The position numbers and the translations under genes are program-made. The notes beneath the pieces were generated by a model, which was not told the origin of the DNA, did not search any database, and saw only the letters and a list, made by a program, of their open reading frames with translations. Below, in pieces: positions 57,826 to 64,000 of a stretch of DNA of 64,000 nt. The DNA comes from Bombyx mori (Eukaryota > Arthropoda > Insecta > Lepidoptera > Bombycidae), in assembly GCF_030269925.1 (NCBI RefSeq), contig NC_085110.1, forward strand, positions 5,084,001 to 5,148,000. The letters run 5' to 3'. Position 1 is the stretch's first letter; every line of letters begins with the position of its first letter.

Positions 57826-58005
57826 TCCTCCCTGAGTCGCAATCCTCATGTCTGAAGGTCGTGATCTTCACCTCCCATTATCCTTCTTTGGGTGATATTT
57901 CGCCATTTTCCTTTGTCCTCGGCGGTGTGTATGGCATCGTAGACAGTGGTATCCAGAGTGGTGCGGATTTGGATTATTATTCTTATTGACCAATCTGTCA
58001 ATAAA
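57826..58005 (+). repeat. Interspersed repeat C, longer copy
   Basis: CGCAATCCTCATGTCTGAAG-GTCGTGATC matches the complement of the segment at 11.12 kb. It continues through TTGGGTGATATTTCGCCATT and GGTGTGTATGGCATCG. It looks like the 3' part of a retroelement. Confidence 0.4.
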
Positions 58006-58079
58006 AGGGCCTTAAATAATTTTGGTCAGACAGTTGAATTCCTTTTGTAGGTATATTTGAATTTTTAAGCGTGCAAATT

Positions 58080-59150
58080 AAAGGCATATCCACATTAAGG
58101 TAACACAGCAAGGCAATCTGCGGGTCGACGGGAGGTGTGCGCGATCGAACTAATGATAACAGTCGATCGACGGATTATTACATTAAACTCGGTTGTTTTA
58201 TCGTCGGCGCGGTCCGCCATCGCCACTTCACACCTCACTGTGGCGAAATTTACTCCGTTGCGCTGTTGTGAGCTCGTGGCGAAACGGGTTCCATTTGTTT
58301 TTGTTCGAAATGCGGAACGAACATAACGTACGGATTATATTATTATGATGTGTTGTTGAATCAAAGCATCGCTATTTTGACTTTTATTATTAATAATTGT
58401 CTAATCTATCACTAACGGGTATTAGCTATTCCGTATCTCGTTGTTTACCTTTTTGTATATTTCCGAATATAACTTATTAACCTGATTCTGTTAGTGGCCA
58501 TCTTATTTTTATCCTATATATTTTATATCAATTAACGTACGTATCGGTCCCATACCGAAATTCTATCAAAGCCGCTTTTTGTACATTTGTCATAAACATC
58601 GAGCTCAATATGTCCGCAAGTCCGATAAGAATAGCGGCAAACACGATTAGTACGTACGTAAAGGAATTCCAATCTTAGGAAAGAAATTATTTGATCGGAT
58701 CTAGGTTGATTAGCGCTCGCAACGTCGATGAATGGGCGAGCGGAGGGCGTCGCTTCCTCGACAAAAGTTCACGCACGCCGTCCGTGTACCACTAGACAAT
58801 CCGGCGAGTATCGATCTCGCGCGACCCTTCGAACAAACGCCGACCGTGGCACAATGCCGCGGCTCTTTATTATAGCATCTCACATTGTTGTCATTGTTAT
58901 TATTATGATTCTTTACCGCTTTCCATTGTCGGTCCGCGTTGTGGCGGTGCTTTTTCACGGCCCGCGTTTAGTCTGGGCACTGGGAGCGCGACGCTCGCAC
59001 GCTTAGTCGCGGAAAACGAGCGTTTTCCCAGCGGAATTTGGTCTGTTCGTGTGCTTTTCTAAGCACTGTGCTGGCGCAAGTCGTGCAGGCCACCGGACGG
59101 CCGATCGAGTCGAGTCGCGGGGACTCGGAACATCTCAGCTGACGACTGCC
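58080..59150. promoter_or_regulatory. CpG-rich block, possible promoter or first exon
   Basis: Two CpG-dense segments (58.11-58.33 and 58.70-59.13 kb) with few AT runs, no repeat signature, and TTAGTCGCGG-type initiator-like sites near 59003. Short ORFs (63-92 codons) show no domain. A 5' exon of a host gene is possible, but no splice structure could be shown. Confidence 0.3.
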
Positions 59151-59511
59151 CTACTTACCTATACATCTAAGGTGTTGTGTGTCAATGACGTGTTGTGACT
59201 TACATATATCTATATATCTAAAGTGTTTAAACCTATAAGACAGTAACGTAAGGATACCTATTTGTACAATGACAACTTTTCTTAATCGCGCGCAGTACAT
59301 ACGCCATCTACCGTCGGATTTTGTTTCTAACGTAATAGCACTTGTGATTTTATAATTATGGACCTTAATCAATACGAAAGAAAACGGTCTATTTTTTTAC
59401 AATTAATCATTACGTAGACAAAAGTTACGGCTTTTACATGAACATGTGCAAAACAAAAATGCTAAAATAAATGTTTTTATTATAATACAATCTGGTGTAT
59501 ACGTAGATTGC

Positions 59512-59615
59512 ATCTGGCAGGAAATGGATTGACTGGGCTCCTGGTATTGCTGATGTCCATGAGCGACGGCGGCCACTCACCATCAGAAAGGCCGTATGCC
59601 CCACCCCTTTTTTCA
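59512..59615 (+). repeat. LINE 3'-tail fragment
   Basis: GGTATTGCTGATGTCCATGA-GCGACGG and CCACTCACCATCAGAAAGGC match the LINE end at 2640-2700. Confidence 0.7.
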
Positions 59616-59906
59616 ATAGCAATCAGGAAAACACATGAAAAGAAAGTGCTCCGCAGAGAAAATTGGTAATGTTTGTGTTTACATTGAAAATAAGCCCAAT
59701 TATCGATTTAGTTCTATAACATAGAATCTACTAATTATACTCTATTTTCATGATGACTGATCCAAATTCATGTCTGATGTCAAAAGGAAAATTTTCATAA
59801 ATATTGTAACGTATTTTGTTGAACTTACGTCATTATTGATATTGTTCCGGAAAAGAGATTGTTTTTTTCCAAACTTAACAAATGCACATTAAACAAAATC
59901 ATGTAA

Positions 59907-60150
59907 TTTTTTTTTTGTTTAGATGGGTGGACGCGTTCACAGCTCACCTGGTGTTAAGTGGTTATTGAAGCCCATAGACATCTACAACGTAAATGCGCCA
60001 CCTACCTTGAAATATAAGTTCTAAGGTCTCAGTATAGCTACAACGGCTGCCCCGACCCTTCGAACCGACACGCATTACTGCTTCACGGCAGAAATAGGCA
60101 GGGTGGTGGTACCTACCCGTGCGGACTCACAAGAGGTCCTACCACCAATA
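59907..60150 (-). repeat. Bm1 SINE, headless, inverted
   Basis: T-run, TTGTTTAGATGGGTGGACGC, to GAGGTCCTACCACCAATAAA. Confidence 0.92.
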
Positions 60151-60764
60151 AAAACAAACATGACAACATCTGCTTTGTACGAGTCTAGAGATAGCTATTG
60201 ATCTTACCGGAACAGCTACTAATTACTTATTTTTCCCACTATAGTCTACCCAACACGAAACTTGATTAAAGAGATTTTTTTATAAGCTAAACAATGTTGC
60301 AATGTAATCATTAAACATCAACAAATGAAGATGTTTGCGATCCAATCTGTGACTGTAATTCGATTTGATTCGGCATCACAATGAGTATGTAATTGCTTGA
60401 TGTCAAAGGTCCGACCGCGCCGTGAACTAAAAAAATAACTTTCTCTATATTTTTATATGGCGTATTGACTTATAATATGAAACTAGTGTTGTACCCGACC
60501 ACGTTTAGTCTTTGTGTATTTTTTTTTAAATCTACAATTTTTTGTCGACTTTGAGTATATTAAAAAATGTTGCATTTCATGTTCAATTATGTCAAATTTA
60601 TATATTTTATTTTTAAAATGAAGACGGGCAATCGTGTAAAATAATTTCAATAGTCAATTCACGTGACGCACTCTTCGGAGAAATGTTTGCAGCCTATTAT
60701 TGTAAGAATAGTTTAGCTTCGTAGTAAAATGTGTTGTGAATAAACATGGGTGGGAAGCAGCACG

Positions 60765-60890
60765 TATCCTTATTTCAGGGGTGGGGCAGTCGTTCTAGAC
60801 TATAATTGAGGTTTCGACTTATTGTATGAAGGTCGGTGACAACATGGTGGCGGCATTCTGGTTGCGACGTATGAGACGCGCTAATCACTA
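60765..60890 (+). repeat. Very diverged Bm1 fragment
   Basis: AGGGGTGGGGCAGTCGTTCT-AGACTATAATTGAGG and GGTGGCGGCATTCTGG keep the Bm1 order. Confidence 0.5.
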
Positions 60891-61282
60891 AATAATAGAT
60901 AGGCCGTGTTCTTCGTTTGCATATTTCTCTGTTATAGAAGTATAAATAGAAATTTCATCTATTTGATCGTACCAGATAGAAATAGATCGCTATAGAAATA
61001 TGCGTAGTGGTAGTACGAATCCGTTCCAATTCAGAACCTACCTCCAGATCAATTAGGAAATAGAATGGCGTTCGTTAGAAATGCAAAACAATGGAGAAAA
61101 GTCAGGACGGCATACTAGTATGTTTTGATTAACAACAAGAAAATTCGTTCTGTAGGTATTGGAAGACAAAATTGGTACGCTAATTCGTGGCAGTAGTTCC
61201 ACTATGGCCTCCTCATCGCGGTTACTCCTAACTACACCCCTGACGTGAAACACGCAGCAGTCAACTTCCCTACCTGTTCAGT

Positions 61283-61400
61283 GGTAGTCTAAGGGGCTAT
61301 TCCTGCTAAGCGAGGATGGCTAGCTGAGCTCAGGGACCTAACCTTAGACCATTTGTTGAAACTAGCCCTAGCAAGAGCAGTGCCACCCAAGACACGTCCT
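61283..61400 (-). repeat. Interspersed repeat B, degenerate copy 4
   Basis: AGCCCTAGCAAGAGCAGTGC, with GCTGAGCTCAGGGACCTAAC, inverted. Confidence 0.45.
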
Positions 61401-61612
61401 CGTGGATCCTCTTGATTTACTCTCGGTGCTATCACAACCCGTTAAGTCTTCCCGGAAACAGTCTGGTAGCTATTAGCTAACTCTCACCCCCTCACCAAAG
61501 CAAACTTCTAAACAATGTGACCGTAACCATAAATTGTCTTCAATACACCTGTTTTCATCTTCAAACCTTGTACACGTTTATCAGTATTCTCTATTAGATA
61601 CTTACTGGATAT

Positions 61613-61873
61613 TTACTGGTGGTAGGACCTCTTGTGAGTCCGTACGGGTAGGTACCACCACCCTGCCTATTTTTACTGTGAAGTAGTAATGCGTTACGGT
61701 TTGAAGGGTAGGACAGCCGTTGTAACTATACTGAGACCTTAGAACTCATATCTCAAGGTGGGTGACGGTACTTACGTTGTAGATATCTACGGGCTCTAGT
61801 AACCACTTAACACCAGGTGGGCTGCGAGCTCGTCCACCCATTTAACAAAAAAATAAAAAATAAATAAATAAAA
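61613..61873 (+). repeat. Bm1 SINE with A/T-rich tail
   Basis: TTACTGGTGGTAGGACCTCT to CACCCATTTAACAAAAAAAT, followed by an (AAAT)-type run. Confidence 0.9.
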
Positions 61874-62067
61874 ATTTTGGTGAAATATTATCAATGTTTG
61901 TTTATTGTAACTTCAATATTGTATATCGCGATAACGGTATTAGATATTACGGGTGAGCAATTATGTTTGTATGTAATTGCTTTGTAATATCGATTTATTA
62001 GTTTGCGCATAACTGTGATACTGTATGGACTTATTTTAGCTAATATTGTTATACATATTGCGGAAAC

Positions 62068-62402
62068 AGAGGAACGATCTCACGGTCCACCTGGTGTTAA
62101 GTGGTTACCGGAACTCATAGACCTGAATACCACCTTGAGACACGATGCCTAATAGTATGTCTATCGTATATTCAGATCAGATGTCAAATCGGAACGGGAA
62201 ACAGGCTGAGTGGTGGTACACATCGGTTCGAGCACACAAAACGCCTAGTTTCATTTTTTATTATACAAGACTATTCCTTCATCGTGGAATTCATGCGTGA
62301 CCTTCAGTTAGTGAGTGTTTCATTAGAAAAATTTGTACCTTTTTGCGTGATTTGAAAAGCGATTGTGTTGCATCACTCGATACGAAAACACGGGGCGTCT
62401 TG
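62068..62402 (-). repeat. Diverged long Bm1, inverted
   Basis: ATCTCACGGTCCACCTGGTG at the 3' side, AAGACTATTCCTTCATCGTG in the middle, and at the head side TCATTAGAAAAATTTGTACC with a degraded tRNA-like part (CATCACTCGATACGAAAACA). Confidence 0.7.
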
Positions 62403-62628
62403 TTGTTTTTTTGTTGTGTGGTTTTTTTTATTTGCCCTTGAATATTACCCCAAATAGGTTCTACGCGGTTTGAGTCAGGCTAACATGCTGGCCACCCATA
62501 AGATTAATTTAAACAAATATCAAAAATAATAATATAAAACAAATTCGTCTCGTTTGAAAGAGGTAACTAGGCAAACCGCATTACAATTTTTCATAAAATT
62601 TCACTTACATTATATCCGCTGTTAGTGA

Positions 62629-62840
62629 CTCATTCTCCATCGACACAGCCCACTGAGTTTTTCGCCGAATCTTCTCAATGTGTTGCGTTTCCGATCCGGT
62701 AGTAGATTCTGCGAAGCACTGCTCTTGCTAGGGCCAGTGTTAGCAACACTCCCGGTTTGAGCCCCGTGAGCTCACAGACACGTCAAAGCGAAGCTGAAAT
62801 ATCCTCCCACGGCTATCCGCATAGGTAGAGAAAAAAAAAA
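62629..62840 (+). repeat. Interspersed repeat B, copy 5
   Basis: CACAGCCCACTGAGTTTTTC, TTCTGCGAAGCACTGCTCTT and GCCCCGTGAGCTCACAGACA, ending CATAGGTAGAGAAAAAAAAA. Confidence 0.78.
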
Positions 62841-64000
62841 TAAGACTCATTCTCAAAAATGCGGAGCTCTGTACATGTCCACACAAATACTTCCCAATAC
62901 TATCAGTGATCTTCCATCCCAAATGTTTTTTTTTTTCATAATGTTACCACATTTTTGAGTTCTGAAGGAACTTGAGGCAACAGGTAGTCGAAGCAGAAAT
63001 TTAAACAAAATCTTAAATTCAACTACCATTCGAAAGACGAAAGAAAAATATTGAAAAAACACGAACGTTTCAAAAATTTATTTTATTAGATATTTAATAT
63101 ATTCGTTCCTCTAAATTTGTCCTCGTGTGTATTTAGACTAACGTTCATATATACTGATATGAAGCTGAGTACATAAGAGCCGGGTGGATCGTATCTGTAT
63201 TTAATTTGCGGGCAGCCCGGGCAAGATAGGCTTGATGAGACGGAGACACCGGCCGGAAGGACCCTCCCTCGGCAGCGCCTCACTGGACTCTGATATGTAC
63301 TAGGCCTATTCAAGTGTGACGGCTCGGGGTATTAAAATGTTCATATTGTATCTGTTATCTTGGGAAATACGGTTGTGTTCGATAGCATTTTAGTTAATTA
63401 AAAATTAAAAGTGCAAATCAGTGTCTGTAGTCTCAAATTGCATTCAATATTTGAGTTTATATAAATATTCTTCTATTTAAATTGTCAAAATCTATTAATA
63501 CTAATAAAAAAGATGTTTTACATGTGGAGAAAAATGTTTTCACGGCGATAAATTTCGTTAATAATCAAATAGCAAATACAATTCTAGTACAAGTACTCGT
63601 AATATTCTAAAGACGTAATTTGGGGTGGCGGCTTTAAGACGCCTCAATGACCCCACGTGTGCGGTCATACTTGGGCTCAATGCCTTACTATACACCCTAA
63701 TATCGGCTTTTGATCGTGTGACTGAATGTTCAAGATATCCTAGATCTGATGCGTTCCATTTGTATATCAAAAGCTTGAAAGGCCTTAGTTATATTAATAC
63801 ATGTTTCGATACATTTTAAATCGATTTATAATCGATTTTATAATGATCGTAGCACTCGATAGAACGTGTTTAGTTTATTTTACGGCTTGTTGAAGGCGTT
63901 TTTTACGCACATACTGTCCAGAGTCTTCATAAATTTCGCATAAGTTTCGGGACAGCTATATAACGTCCTAACAATAACTCTTATAAGTAGATAAATCTAA
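62841..64000. other. AT-rich unique sequence
   Basis: A GC-rich stretch at 63.17-63.30 kb and a nearly palindromic AATCGATTTATAATCGATT at about 63811-63829. Short ORFs without domains. No gene seen before the window ends. Confidence 0.35.

Noticed and set aside
1..64000. CRISPR array, bacterial operon or viral genome
   Set aside because: No spaced direct repeats, ribosome-binding-site-spaced genes or viral gene sets. All evidence fits moth nuclear DNA.
1..64000. W-chromosome origin because of nested repeats
   Set aside because: Long unique stretches remain between repeats, and nothing in the sequence itself identifies a chromosome.

Overview
The window looks like nuclear DNA of a lepidopteran, almost certainly the silkworm Bombyx mori or its close relative B. 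mandarina. The strongest evidence is about 26 copies or fragments of the tRNA-derived silkworm SINE Bm1. Four of them still carry the tRNA-like head, and most end in the same 3' module (GAGCTCGTCCA...CATCTAAGCAATAAAAA). The rest is AT-rich, intron-like or intergenic sequence. I found no host protein-coding gene, tRNA gene or rRNA gene that I can support. Everything with a convincing reading frame belongs to a transposable element.

Centre (27.9-32.7 kb): a non-LTR retrotransposon with two undamaged ORFs on the + strand. ORF1 (358 aa) has a PHD-like zinc finger, a coiled coil and a C-terminal domain like that of ORF1/FP-type proteins. ORF2 (954 aa) has an APE-type endonuclease and a reverse transcriptase with FADD. 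The element ends in an AAAT-type microsatellite tail. It is the only apparently functional coding unit here, and it lies between two direct copies of an unrelated ~354-bp repeat (25.7 and 33.3 kb).

Left part (0-27 kb): dense Bm1 (clustered at 14.5-20.2 kb), 3' ends of several LINE families, one Helitron-like element at 1.7 kb, two copies of a second Helitron-like family (11.6 and 15.9 kb), a small foldback-type element at 3.3 kb, and a decayed 1446-bp pogo/Tigger-like DNA transposon (5.3-6.7 kb). The pogo-like element keeps the start codon of its transposase, a C-terminal PHD remnant and TA-flanked terminal repeats.

Right part (33-64 kb): mostly unique AT-rich sequence, but with a clean hAT element bounded by an exact 8-bp duplication (40.7-41.4 kb), a ~0.65-kb element with 44-bp inverted termini and three TATCGATA sites (45.3-46.0 kb), a second, shorter PHD-bearing pogo-like derivative (47.7-48.2 kb), a 24-bp-stem RNA-like hairpin (51.6 kb), an LTR-retrotransposon gag remnant (55.0 kb), two further Helitron-like elements (43.4 and 56.6 kb) and RTE-type LINE tails (35.8 and 57.4 kb). 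Possible promoter-like DNA is seen at 44.0 kb (adjacent YY1, ETS and CRE motifs) and in CpG-rich DNA at 58.1-59.1 kb.

For novelty I would look first at the two PHD-tailed pogo-like derivatives, the four-copy Helitron-like family with consistent A|TC...CTAG|T ends, the DRE-carrying inverted-repeat element, the wobble-paired hairpin, and the intact LINE with its altered PHD finger and tRNA-like leader. All assignments come from reading the sequence. No database search was possible.
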